From: Candidatus Poseidoniales archaeon
GTDB taxonomy: Archaea; Thermoplasmatota; Poseidoniia; Poseidoniales; Poseidoniaceae
Assembly: GCA_003602605.1 (NCBI GenBank)
Contig: QQRW01000038.1
Coordinates: 1 to 54,061, forward strand
DNA: 54,061 bases
Direction of reading: 5' to 3'
This document shows, piece by piece, positions 1 through 12,200 of this stretch (its first letter is position 1; every line of letters starts with the position of its first letter). The translations under genes and the position numbers were made by a program. The notes under the pieces are model-generated. The model saw only the letters and a program-made list of their open reading frames with translations. It was not told the DNA's origin and searched no databases.

Positions 1-63
1 TGTACCACAGTGCCAGGAGGAAAAGTGAGGCGAAGCCCTAAGAAGAGCGAAGGTTGCCCATAA
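1..63 (+). CDS. Possible C-terminal end of an upstream gene (...TVPGGKVRRSPKKSEGCP*)
   Basis: Frame 1 is open from the window edge to TAA at 61-63, with a basic tail; too short to identify. Confidence 0.2.
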   Translation, partial: CTTVPGGKVRRSPKKSEGCP

Positions 64-76
64 TCTGAGGGTCACT

Positions 77-1483
77 ATGTCTCGTTCAATCTACGCTTTT
101 TCACTCATCGCCCTCATGCTCATGGCACCGTTGTCCGGTTGCTTTGGAGAAAACGAAGCTGAACCACAAGACGCAAGTGAAGTGCTGTACATCGACTTTG
201 CGCCAGCCGGAGACAAGTCGCTCCGGAGCGGTGAGTGGCACACCTTTACCCTTGAAGGCGAGGGAACACGATTGGTCGTTCCCGAGGATGTGTTGCTTTT
301 CGTCAACGACAGTGTCGTACCGCTTGGCGTGATTCAAGTTCAGAATGCAGATATGCTCAACGGCAAAATCCTCACAACACCTTATGTGACATCGACCACG
401 CTTACAGTCGTTTACTCCGATGGAACGGGATCGACAATCGACCTTGAAGTCGAGGACGGGACTCCGATCGTCAATGGGGAAGACTGGTTCCAAAAAATGG
501 ATTTCATCCTGTCCGTTTGTTCTGATTCAAGTCAGTGTGGCGGCTATGTCAACCGATGGATGGGGTCACCGAATCCAGCATTTGAGCGTGCAGCGAGCTA
601 TTTCCATGGGCATTTCGAAGGATTGGGCTACGAAGCAAACATCATGCGAGTGACCGACCATCTCAACCCCACAGAACCCGAATCTCTCAACATCATTGCG
701 TGGAAAGACGGCCGCAGCAACGACTGCGTTCAAGGCATGGGGGCACACATGGACATTGCACCACCTGGCGGACCACCCGGAGGCGGTACATACGAAGGTG
801 CTTACGACAACAACGCTGGCACCGTTTCAATGATGTTGTTCGCTCGAGCATTCATCGATATCGAATTTGAATGCGATACATTCCTTGCTCTTTGGTCTTC
901 AGAAGAAGAAGGATTGCGTGGTTCCAACGCCTTTGCGAACAACGATTGTGATTACTGCCTACCAAAGGACAAGGAGCTTCGTTTTTACATCAACATGGAC
1001 ATGATGGGAATATCATGGCCCGCAATGAAAGACACGGGCGAACCATTTCCCTACCATGCTTGGTCCGGACCTGACTTCGATCCTGAAGTCGACGATGTAG
1101 AGATTACTGCCGTGATGGACCATGTCCATCGCAACATACTCAAGGCTCCAATGAATCTAAGCATTGACGGCACCTATGGAGCAGGTTGTGACCAACATTG
1201 GGATGAACATGAGGACCGAGTATTCGATGTTCACGAAGACACCTTCGGACGCTCAGACCACGTCACCTTCCGAGATCTAGGGGCTCAAACAATATTCCAC
1301 CTTGGTGCGTACGATGAGGACTACAGCGCCTACCATTCACCCAGCGACACACTCGACAACATGGTCGAGGTGGTTGGAGGACAAGAAGAACTTGAAAAGT
1401 CGATTGAATTTGTGATGTGGGCGGCAATGCTTGAGTTCATTATTGCCGACCAAACGCCAGAAATCCGAAACGTCGATGTTTGA
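77..1483 (+). CDS. Secreted lipoprotein, M28-family (aminopeptidase-like) zinc peptidase
   Basis: N-terminal lipobox LMAPLSGCFGE; metal-site motifs GAHMD, YDNNAGT, SSEEEGLRGS, NMDMMG; upstream GAGGG. Confidence 0.85.
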   Translation: MSRSIYAFSLIALMLMAPLSGCFGENEAEPQDASEVLYIDFAPAGDKSLRSGEWHTFTLEGEGTRLVVPEDVLLFVNDSVVPLGVIQVQNADMLNGKILTTPYVTSTTLTVVYSDGTGSTIDLEVEDGTPIVNGEDWFQKMDFILSVCSDSSQCGGYVNRWMGSPNPAFERAASYFHGHFEGLGYEANIMRVTDHLNPTEPESLNIIAWKDGRSNDCVQGMGAHMDIAPPGGPPGGGTYEGAYDNNAGTVSMMLFARAFIDIEFECDTFLALWSSEEEGLRGSNAFANNDCDYCLPKDKELRFYINMDMMGISWPAMKDTGEPFPYHAWSGPDFDPEVDDVEITAVMDHVHRNILKAPMNLSIDGTYGAGCDQHWDEHEDRVFDVHEDTFGRSDHVTFRDLGAQTIFHLGAYDEDYSAYHSPSDTLDNMVEVVGGQEELEKSIEFVMWAAMLEFIIADQTPEIRNVDV

Positions 1484-1522
1484 AGGCAGTACGCTTTTAT
1501 CTACGCTCAAAGACCCTAAAGC

Positions 1523-2032
1523 ATGGAAAACGATGAGCCAGCACATACATTTCCTGCTTCGGAAAGATTTGGTGCAGGTTTCACTGGCCTATTCCTCATG
1601 TGTTTTGGGACGCCGTTCACTCTCGTACCGCTCTTCATTTTGCCCGATATTATGTCCTACAACAGTACAGGCCCAACCCTATTTGCATTGTGTTTTACAA
1701 TCCCATTTGTAATCGCCGGATTAGCAGTTCAGTATGCCGGTTTTGTTTCGCTACAACTTGCCTTGTTTCCAAACAGTGAAAAAGCACTCAAAGCCATGCG
1801 TAGGTCCAGCATACTCGGCAACGACACCCGTACAAGAAATTCGAGCAAGGACTATTTTTCTTCAAAGTCACCGGCAGAGCTGAGGAACGAGATTCGCGAA
1901 AAAGAGATGGCGCAAAAGAAATCTGTCTTCGTCACCCCACCTTCAACCGACCGAGCCGAGCCAATAATCACAAACGAAGTCGAAGAACAAAGCAACAACT
2001 TCTGGGATAATGTAGAGGTTGAAACCTCTTAG
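1523..2032 (+). CDS. Hypothetical membrane protein
   Basis: 169-aa ORF, two hydrophobic segments near the N-terminus, charged C-terminal tail. Confidence 0.6.
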   Translation: MENDEPAHTFPASERFGAGFTGLFLMCFGTPFTLVPLFILPDIMSYNSTGPTLFALCFTIPFVIAGLAVQYAGFVSLQLALFPNSEKALKAMRRSSILGNDTRTRNSSKDYFSSKSPAELRNEIREKEMAQKKSVFVTPPSTDRAEPIITNEVEEQSNNFWDNVEVETS

Positions 2033-2076
2033 GCATCATACACCCTTTCAAAAGGGAAACAAGATGACTAACCGAT

Positions 2077-2529
2077 ATGACTGAGGTTGCGGATGCTACT
2101 GTTTCACAGCAAAACCCAGTGAGGGTTTTGTGGAAGTACATCGCTGGCTCAACGATTGTTGCATCACTGTGCTGCCTACCTTCTGTGGTGTTGGTGATGT
2201 TCGGGTTAGCCACAGTTTCGACGGGCGCAGCATTGTCCGACACCCTGTATTGGGGTGGAGAAGGATTTGGCTGGTTTAGAGGAACAATGCTCCTCATCGC
2301 CTTAACATGCGTTGTTACTGGACTTGTGTTCTATTTTCGAAACCAAGGAATATGCACACTTGACCAAGCAAAACGTGAGCGCCGTAAAATAATCAATACT
2401 TCACTGATTGTTCTTTCCTCGACGTATGTGATCTACCTGCTGTTCAATTATGTATTCCTCACCGAACTGGGTATTGCAGTGGGCCTGCCTTGGGAATCGA
2501 GCCGTGATTCATACATGTTCTGGAAGTAG
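2077..2529 (+). CDS. Hypothetical multi-pass membrane protein
   Basis: 150-aa ORF with 3-4 hydrophobic stretches; ends directly next to the convergent PPTase gene. Confidence 0.6.
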   Translation: MTEVADATVSQQNPVRVLWKYIAGSTIVASLCCLPSVVLVMFGLATVSTGAALSDTLYWGGEGFGWFRGTMLLIALTCVVTGLVFYFRNQGICTLDQAKRERRKIINTSLIVLSSTYVIYLLFNYVFLTELGIAVGLPWESSRDSYMFWK

Positions 2530-3288
2530 TCAAGCACGGCCAAGCGTCGTCTTGCAACCAATGCCCCACTCCTGCTCTTGCATTGCCTTTCTGGTCGCAT
2601 CAAGTAAATCGTCCTCTGCCGTTCTCATAATGACGGATTCATGACGCCAAGCCAGCGAGATATTAACGAGATGAAAATCCCAATTTTGCAATTGGATTTT
2701 TGAATTACCAATTGAAATATTCACAATTGATTCTTCAATTGGAATTACGATTTTTCGAGGATTGAGATGCATACCAAGTTGCATTGCTTTTTGCACCGAT
2801 TCCTTCGAAGTCCAAAGGCGAATTGCGTATTCGGGATGGTTGTTCAACCATTCCAATTCCTCGCCCTTCGCCATCATATCAAATGCATTTGCAGCAATAC
2901 CGCGTACAGCAGATTCAGCGTCAATGCCAACAGACCACCCATGTTCGATGACCGCCACATACGCCCAACCTTCAGAATGCCCAATACTGATTGAAGGCAA
3001 CGCCGTGTTCAGCCAAAGGCCTGGAAGGTAAGCAAGCGTTGGAGCTCGATGTTCAGTTCGTCGAACTTCCAGCATCGACGGCTCTAAGCCCCACAAAGTG
3101 AGGGCTTTCGCCAACAGCCAACGGCCGCTTAAATGCTCGTCACGTCGCTTTTCGATTGCAAACGTCGCCACTTCATCAGCAGAAGCCAATGTGACCTCCC
3201 CGAATTCACGCGGCTCAACTGGACAACGAAAACACATTGCACGCACGGGCAATGGATGCGGAGGAACAATCTCCTCAAACGAACTCAT
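2530..3288 (-). CDS. 4'-phosphopantetheinyl transferase (Sfp/AcpT superfamily)
   Basis: Motifs VGIDAE and LWTSKESVQKAMQLG (WxxKEAxxKA-like). ATG at 3288 preceded by AGGTGA, 4 nt after the megasynthase stop. Confidence 0.85.
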   Translation of the reverse strand: MSSFEEIVPPHPLPVRAMCFRCPVEPREFGEVTLASADEVATFAIEKRRDEHLSGRWLLAKALTLWGLEPSMLEVRRTEHRAPTLAYLPGLWLNTALPSISIGHSEGWAYVAVIEHGWSVGIDAESAVRGIAANAFDMMAKGEELEWLNNHPEYAIRLWTSKESVQKAMQLGMHLNPRKIVIPIEESIVNISIGNSKIQLQNWDFHLVNISLAWRHESVIMRTAEDDLLDATRKAMQEQEWGIGCKTTLGRA

Positions 3289-3292
3289 GTCA

Positions 3293-6200
3293 TCACCTGT
3301 CGAGAGTGAACGCATCTTCCTGTGCCACTGGAGCCATGCTCTTCAAACGAAGGCCTTTGAGTGCGAGAACCGGTGCATCATCATCACCAACAATTACAAC
3401 ATCGTGAACGGTGATGCCAGCGTCTTCAACAGCGATGCGAAGACTGCGCATTCGTAGGACTTCGTCTCGCTCCGGAACACGGAGCATGGAAGACCATTCA
3501 ATTCCGACTGGAAGCGAAGAGAAGCCCTCTGACTCCATAGCAACAAGGCCTGCATTTTGGAATCCAGCTTCGATAAGCATTGGAAGTGCTTCGAGCAGAA
3601 CGGTTTCGCCCTGAGATTCGAGAGCGAATTGATCAAGCAGTGGCAGTTGATGACGCATCAGCGCAATACCGTCAGCACCAGGAGTTTGTTCATCACCGAT
3701 ACCTCGCAATACGCCGCCATGAGATTGGAAACGGGGGCCGTGGAAGTAGCGCCGATAGATGAACGACGGTAACTCCGCCAATTCACCGTGAGCGGGCGTT
3801 CCAAGTTGCGGGAGAGACTCAACTTCCTTTTGCAAAAATGGTCCAAGATCATCTCGACTTTCGACAACACGAACCACTGCCTTGTGGTGTTCTCGTTCCC
3901 CGAATACCTCTCCCTTCGAATTGCTTAAATCAGAGACTAAACGGCAAGAAATCCAACTCATTTCACCATCGCTACGTATTAAATCAGCATGGACTCGAAC
4001 AGTCAAATCACCTTTCAGTAACTTCACAGGAAGGCCAAAAGAGACTTCTTCAAAACCAGCAAGGCAGGCTGAAGGCCTCAGCAAGAGAGCATTCTCAGCA
4101 AACATTTCCATTGCCATGACGCCGGGATGATACGGCACGCCTTCGATGGAATGGTCCGATAAGAACGGATGATCGGCAACAGAAAGCGTGGATTGAGTAA
4201 CCAACGACTGGCGTTCATCGACAGAGAGAACTTTGTCAATGAATGGGAATCGATACGGATCCGCAATAATGCTCGCCATTTCTGCAGGGAGACGAAGTGG
4301 AGCTTCTCTAAAAGCATCGAAAGCATCCATAGTTCCAAGGTTGCCACATCCTAAAACACGGCGCTTTCCACCTTGGAGAGCCTCGCCAACAAAGATTTCA
4401 ACGCCCTTCTCCACAGATATTGTATCGATTCCAGCAGCGTCGAACACCGCCTGGAATGAACCACGTGTAGCCATTCCGACATCACGCCATCCAGTCCATG
4501 CCACCGCCACAGCACGGCAAGTACCGCTCGCCGTTAAGCGAGCCATTTCAGCGTCTAAAATGCTGTTTGCAGCCGAATAATCTGTCTGACCATTATTTCC
4601 AAACCGTCCAGAAACACTGGTGAAGCACGAAGCAAAGCGTAATTCGCCTCCCGATGATTCAACGGCCCCCAACAACGATTGCCAGCCGTCAACCTTGACG
4701 CGTACAACCTTGTCAAAGACATTGTAATCTTTCGCAGCTACGAGTTTCGAATCTTCCAACCCTGCTCCATGTACAATTCCAGTAATTGGACGGCCCAGAG
4801 TAGTACCCAACTCTCGAAGGCCATCGGCGTCCATAACATCAACCGAATGGTATGATGCGTTGTTGCCCGTTTCTTCAATCGTTTTGATGGTGATGTAAAC
4901 ATCACGGCTGCGAGAGAATTTTTGCCATGCAGTATTCCACTGTACCATCGTAATTTTTCCAGATTCGCTGGCATCAATCAGTTCTTGACGGAGGGAATTC
5001 TTTCGCTCGGTAAGTTGAGCATCCGACCATTCGACCCAGTCTTTGGTTTCTTCAATAAGCGAGGAGCGACCGAGCAGAGCAAAGTGCGCACCCGAATTAA
5101 GCGAATGACATGCTACGCCGATTATCGATGCTGCCGTCACTCCCGAACCGCCTCCGGATACAATCCAAGTGTCGTCCGACTGCAGTGGAGTAGTTTCTGC
5201 TTCAAGATCTTCGGCAAAGGCCACCAATGCCCAACGACGACCGTCTCTGTCAATTCCGATTTCGACTTCACCACCAATTTCAAACAAGTCTGCAGCGATG
5301 GTTTGTGCTGCTTGTTCGGCATCAAGAATCAGTTCGGGGTGCATATCCAATGCGCGCATTCGCAAGTGGGTTTGCTCAAAGAAGTAGGACTTTGTAACTC
5401 CTGAAGCTGCGCATTGTACGGAATTAAACCGCTCTCCAATGTTACCATGTCGGCCATCTAGTGCTGTCACCGATGCAACCAATCCGTCTTCTCGTCCTGC
5501 AAATTGAGCGTCGAGGCCTTGCAGCAATGAGAAATATCCGTGAGCAGACAATGCAATTTGCGAGGAAGGAAGCGTGTCGTCATTCCATGCCGCTCCTGCG
5601 AGTTTGAGCGGAGCCATGTGAACCAGTCCAGCGACGTTCAGCTGGCGAAGTTCCTTGCATACCTCAGCCATATGCTCGGGATTTGCCGGGTCTGCTCGGA
5701 AAACGGTACGGTCGTCCTCTTCATGGGACGACATATCGCGGATTTCACTTTCAAATCCAACTCGAACCGCCTTCATTCCTTTCGCTTCAACCAGTTTGCA
5801 GAATGCCTCAGCAATGCCCCAGCCGTCATCGGTAACAACCAGTGTTCCGTCGAGAGAAATTGGGGAATTACTTCCTACGCACTCTTCCACTTCGACTTGC
5901 CATCGACGGCAGTTCTCTTGCCGTTCGACAGGCACTGGAACCGGTGAAGCAACTGGTGCAGGAACAACCACAGGCGCCTCAACAACAGGCGGGGTCACAA
6001 CTGCTACGGCTCCACCTTTCATGCGTTGAATGTAAGCGGTGAAATGGTTCAGTGTAGGGTGGTCGGAAAGAACGAACTCTTCATCGATTGGTAATTCGAA
6101 GATATCTCTCACATCAGCCATAATCTCGGCTTGTTTCACCGTATCAATACCAAGTTCACCCTCAAGGTCTTGGTCCATTTCAATGAAATCATCAGGGTAT

Positions 6201-9200
6201 CCAGTATGGCGGACCACCACTTCAATCAGCCGTTCTTGTATCGAAGAATCGGTAACAGGAGGCAACGTTGGAGCGGGTGGGACGGATGCTGGTGTTGGCG
6301 CAGGAACAGCGACTGTAGGCGTCGAGGTTGGACTCGGGACCGGTAGTGAAACCATCGAACCACCTTGCATTCTTTGGATGTAACCAATCATGTGATTCAA
6401 TGTAGGATAATCTGAAAGAACGAACTCTTCATCGATTGGTAAGGAGAAACGGTCGCGAATATCAGCCATGATTTCGGCTTGCTTTACCGTATCAATGCCT
6501 AACTCACCCTCAAGGTCTTGATCCAACTCAATGAAGTCGCTTGGATAGCCAGTGTGCTGAACGACGACCTCAACAACAATCGAGGTAAGGTCTGAATCGT
6601 CCACCCGCAGTGGGGCAGAAATTGGCTTTGATGGCATTGCAGGCGCAGGAACCGGTGCAGGAGAGGCTACCGATGGTGCAGGAGTTGCTGGGGCCATGGC
6701 CACTGAGGCTCCGCCTTGCATTCTTTGGATGTAGCCAATCATGTGGTTCAATGTAGGATAGTCTGACAGAACGAACTCTTCATCAATCGGCAAGGAGAAT
6801 CTGTCTCGAATCTCCGCCATGATTTCGGCTTGCTTTACCGTATCAATGCCCAATTCCCCTTCGAGGTCTTGGTCCAACTCGACAAAATCAGCAGGGTATC
6901 CTGTGTGGCTGACGACAACGCTGACGACCGTTTCAGTAAGCGATTCATCCGTGACGATGGCCGGTGCTGGAACCGGCGCAGGTGTTGATACAGTCGGTGC
7001 TGCGACCGGCGGTGCTGGAGCGGATACTGGAACGGTCAAAGGCGCCGCTGCAATGCCCGTCGACATCTGTTGAATGTAACCAATCATGTGATTCAATGTA
7101 GGATAATCCGAGAGAACGAACTCTTCATCAATCGGCAAAGAGAATCGGTCACGAATATCAGCCATGATTTCGGCTTGCTTCACCGTATCAATACCCAACT
7201 CGCCCTCAAGGTCTTGGTCCAATTCGACGAAATCAGCCGGATAACCGGTATGGTTCACAACCACTTCGATGACAACAGCAGTCAGATCTGAAGCTGCTGG
7301 AGCAACTGGGGCAGGTACTGGCGCTGGCACAGGTGTTGGCTTTGGCGTTGGAGCAACTGGAGCTGGTGCTGGCTCTGGAGATGCAATTTGTGCTGGTGCC
7401 GGTGCTACCGAGGAAGGTTTTCCTTCCCAAGCGGCTGTAACATCCCATGCATCGCCTTGCACACCGCCGTGAAGGTTTTCTTCACCGTCGACATATGCCA
7501 CGAGTTTGTTATCGAGAATTCGGAGAACGACATCATCGGTTTCAGCAAGTCTCCGCGTCCATGCAAGGAACTTTTGTCCATCAATTCGTTCACCAACAAC
7601 TGGCCATTTACGAACCAGTGATAGAGCCATTTGTGAGCCAAATCCTGCTGCAAAACGTAAACCGTACTTGATATCAGGATAATCCCCGCCGGTTGAGAGA
7701 TTCAAATTTCCAAGTTCTGGATCGGTTTCCTTATGATTGGCTATCGGTGGTATTCGACCTGTCTTCATACCGTGGAACATGCTCGCATCTTCAATACCAA
7801 CACCCATTGGATGTCCAGTGAATCCTTTGGTGTTGGCAATAACCAGACGGTCTGTACTCACACCGAAAGTTTCGCGCAGAGCTCGGACTTCAGATTGCGC
7901 TGAACCACCGCGAGCAGGGGTGTAGGTTTCGTGAGAGAAGAACACAGTACTCGGAGCCATTGCATGCCGGTCAATACCCCACTGCGATTCCATAGAAGTG
8001 ATGAAAGAGTCAACCGTTTGTGCGACGTGTTCAACATCGAGTCTTGTACCATGGAATGCAGAGTTAGCGGTCGTGGAACCGAGCAATTCTGCAATTGGTT
8101 GGACACCACGTTGCATGGCTTCAGAGTGGCGTTCAACAACGAAAGCCGCTGCACCCATGCCGAGCACCAAACCGTTTCGGCGGCGGTCGAACGGCAAAGC
8201 AGCCTCTTCGACAACATTGCCAGTAGCCGCTGCACCGGAGGCAGCAAAGCCTCCCCCAATCCATTCCCAGAGATCTTCGCCAGTCACATCGTCAGCAGAA
8301 ATGATGACAACGCGGTCGACTCTGTCGCTGTTCAACCAGTCTTCAGCAACGCCAAACGCTGCAGTGGTTGATGCACAGGCGAGGTTGATGGTCGTGTTTG
8401 GACCACGAATCCCTGTGTACTGTGCGAATTGTGAATGACCCATATTGAGCGTTTGGAAGAGGTATCGGCGGTCAAATCGCCCTTCGCCGTCATCACCATC
8501 GCTCTTGGCGTGTTTCATTGCCATTTGGAGGCCAGGGAAACAGGAGGCAAACACAATTCCGGTTCGCTCGCGCTGATGTTGAGGAACTTGCCAATTGCGA
8601 ATCAATCGCAAACCACCTTTGCCGATTTGTTCAACCGGAGTGAGGGGTATGGCTGCATCTCGAAGTGCTAAGAGTCCAGAGGCGACTGCCAGTTGGGTTG
8701 TGATGTCCCAAGCAAGAACGACCTTGGCATCGATGCCAAACTCTTCTGCAATGTCAAACGCAGACTTAACACCTGCAAGTTGAGGTATGTCGCCAAACTC
8801 CTTGGCTTGTTCCATGTTGACAGAACCATCTCTACCTTTGATGAGGCGAACGATGTTCTTGTCCAGTAAACGTTGCTTGTATTCATCGCTCACTTCCGAA
8901 ATACATGTCTCGCCGCGCACCAAGCGTTCGAAAGTATCTTCCTCGAACACACGCTCCCCACCAGGTAGGCCAAGAGAGACGCCGGTTACCACATATGGGT
9001 CTGCCTTTCGTCGATCAGTATGTGTCGGAGAAGCCATGGTTTGAGGGCTCGATTGGGTTGTCGGGGCATGCGACATCGAAGTCTGAGGACTCCATGATGT
9101 CGGAAGGGCGGTAATCCATTTTGCAAGATCTGCAGCCGTGGTAATCGTGGAGGTATCGAGTGAAGCATCAACGGCAGCTTCCGATGAAACGGTGTGAAGA

Positions 9201-12200
9201 ACCGATGCCACTTGTGCATCGCTCATACCAAGTCCGAGGCGAAGATTGACCATACCGCTACAGAAACGAGCAGGATAACCACTCACTGCTGCAAGGCGAT
9301 CGCCAAGATAAGCATCCATTGCCTTGGCAGCAGCCACTGCCGGATCGACGTTTCGTGGAGCTGCAGTATTGACTTGAACGATGTTCTGAACCGGCGCGGA
9401 GCCGCCTGTTGAGGGCAGAGGACGGGCTCGAGTTCGCAAGTCATCGGCTTGAGCAGTACTGAAAGAAGGAACACTTGAATCACCATAGGCTTCGATTGGT
9501 CCAGCTCTAAACGCTTCAGTAAGCACATGAGAATCTGCAGCAGGCCATTGCGGTTTACGGCCTGCAAGAGCAAGTGTGCCCAACGCACTGAGGAAGGTTG
9601 CGATGCCACCTTGCTTTGGATGGTTGCACATTATTGGCAAATGCGGTTTGTCTTCGAGAATCTGTACGGCAAACATGGTGAGAGCACGCTTTGGACCGAC
9701 CTCGAGGAAGGCGCGTGCACCTGCAGCATACATGGTTTCAATTTGAGTGGTCCACTCAACGGCTGATGCCATCTGAGGGGCAAGTTTTCCAAGAACCCCT
9801 TCCTTCGAATTATCACCTTCCATTGGATAGAAGGTTCCATCGACATTGGCAGTGATTGGAATACGAGGCCAGCGAATTTCAAGACTCTCGAGGAATCTGC
9901 GCAGAGGTTCGTTTGCGGGCGCAACGATGCGGGAATGGAAAGCGTGCGAGGTTGCAAGAGGTACGGCTTGGAATCCTTTCTCCTCGAATTGAGCCATGGC
10001 CTGCTTCACAGGTTCAGTCTCTCCAGCAATGACCGTCATTTTGGGTGAATTCTTGTTGGCTGCAATAACATAGCCTTCAATCGAATCAAGTACGGACGCA
10101 ACTTCGTCGTAAGGAGCCATAATGCTCGCCATCAAACCTTTGTCTTCGATGACAACGGAGCCCATTTCAGTTCCACGTGCTGCAGATGCTCGCAGTGCTC
10201 CATCCATATCTAAGATACCTGCAGACATGAGTGCTGCGTATTCTCCAAGAGAATGTCCTGCGACCATGTCTGGGTGTTGGCCGTGATCGTTCAGTGCTCG
10301 CTCAATGGCCAAATCAGCCGTGAGCATTGCGGGTTGAGTGTATTCGGTTTGTTTCAGTTTGTGTTCAGCTTCAATCCGTTCTTCCTTGGTCAGGTTTGAG
10401 CGTAAAACGAAACTGGACAGCGTTTCGCCCTCCAAGACATCGACCATCGTCTCATCGGCTTGCTCCCAAACTTTCTGGACGGCGCTGTAGCGTTGATGCA
10501 AATCGTGTGTCATGCCAACGTATTGACTTCCCTGACCAGGATACATGTGGGCGACTTTCGCCTTTGGATGAAGAGCTGGGTCATTGGTCAACAGGACGCC
10601 TTGTGCCTGTAGGAAGCCCCACTTCTCGGGGTCACTCATGGCTTTGCTTGCAAGTGCTGTACGCTTATGGAACTCAGCCCAAGAAGTCGCAACGATACAC
10701 ATGCGGAAAGCATCCGACTCAGCATAATCAGATGATGCTGAATCCAAAGCGGACGACAGACGGAGGCCTCGAGGGTCTTCATCGAAATGCAGACCAGCAA
10801 AATCAATCGCTTCTAACTTGGCTTGAAGTGAGGATAGGTCAGAAGAAGAAAGCAGCAAAATTCCACCTTCTACGGCCTTCATCTGTTCATGTGTCATCGA
10901 AGGTTGTGCAGTTGAGTCCAACACCGATGCAGCATCTGATTGAACGGAAGATGATTTTGATTCTTGGGCGTAAGCGGACCAGCGGGAGTCCCACTTCTGA
11001 GCGAGTTCAGCGTGGTATTCAGGTTCAAAACCTTCCAATGCAACGTGATAATTGGTTCCGCCAAAACCGAAAGCAGAAACACCTGCTCGACGAGGGTGAT
11101 TCACCGGACGAGGCCAGTCTCGTGCTTCTGTAGGAACAAAGAAAGCGTTGTTATCCCAATCAACAGTCGGATTTGGCGTCTTGAATCCTGCTGAAGGCGG
11201 GATTGTACGGTGATGAAGGGACATGACGGCTTTGATTAGCCCCGCAATTCCAGCGGCTGCTTTCAAGTGTCCTACTTGAGATTTAATGGAACCAACTGCC
11301 ACGTGGTCGCCCGCTGGCGAGCCATCCCAAAGCAACGAAAGCGTGCCCAATTCGGTAGCGTCTCCGACTTTGGTGGAAGTTCCGTGGGCTTCAATCAATT
11401 CGACGGTCGTGACATCGTACTCCGCCTGTGAATATGCACGAGCAATGGCTTGAATTTGCCCGCGTTGACTTGGAGCAGTAATCCCTTTTCCTCGTCCGTC
11501 CGACGAACCGCCTACGCCACGAATAACTGCATGAACCTCGTCACCGTCTCGAATGGCATCGGAAAGACGCTTGAGGACAAAAGCACCCGCACCTTCCCCC
11601 ATTACGAATCCGTTTGCGCCTGCATCGAAAGGTGTAGAATGAGTGGGAGAAAGAGCACCGATTGCGCTGAACTTTGCAAAGGTAGGAGCATCCATACTGC
11701 GATCGGTAGCTCCAGCAATCATGACATCCACTTGACGCATTTGCAAAAGGCGACAAGCGTCCATGAGGGTTGCTAAAGACGAAGCACAGGCGGCATCCAT
11801 TGCGAAATTAGGGCCTTGTAAGTCCAAAAGGTTGGAAACTCGACCGGCAACGACATTGGCTAACTCTCCGGGCATCGTGTCTTCATTGACACGGGGTGCA
11901 CCGGTGTTGATGGCGTCGACAAAGGCATCTCCGTTAGCTGTTGGCATCCCAAACGACTTGGCTATTTCCTTGGTGTGGTTCGAATAGATTCGAATGTTAG
12001 AGAGGTTTCTGTTTTCACCGCCAAGAGCGTTGGCAAACGCCACTCCAGTACGTAGCCGGTCAATGTCTTTGTTTTCAGCATCGTATCCAGCATGCTCAAT
12101 TGCTGCTGCTGCAACGGTAACTGCCCATTGTTGAGCAAGGTCGATTTGAGTGAGCGTACCTGGAGGTTGTTTCCATCGACGCCAATCGAACTCATATCCT

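Noticed and set aside
4922-5404. 160-aa plus-strand ORF opposite the KR region
   Set aside because: Antisense to a clear KR domain; no independent support.
6015-7290. Possible CRISPR or mobile repeat from the near-identical 345-350 bp periodicity
   Set aside because: The periodicity is in frame and encodes tandem carrier domains.
10327-11133. 268-aa plus-strand ORF antisense to the megasynthase
   Set aside because: Lies wholly inside a well-supported coding gene; composition is typical of a shadow ORF (Arg/Ser/His-rich, no recognisable motif).
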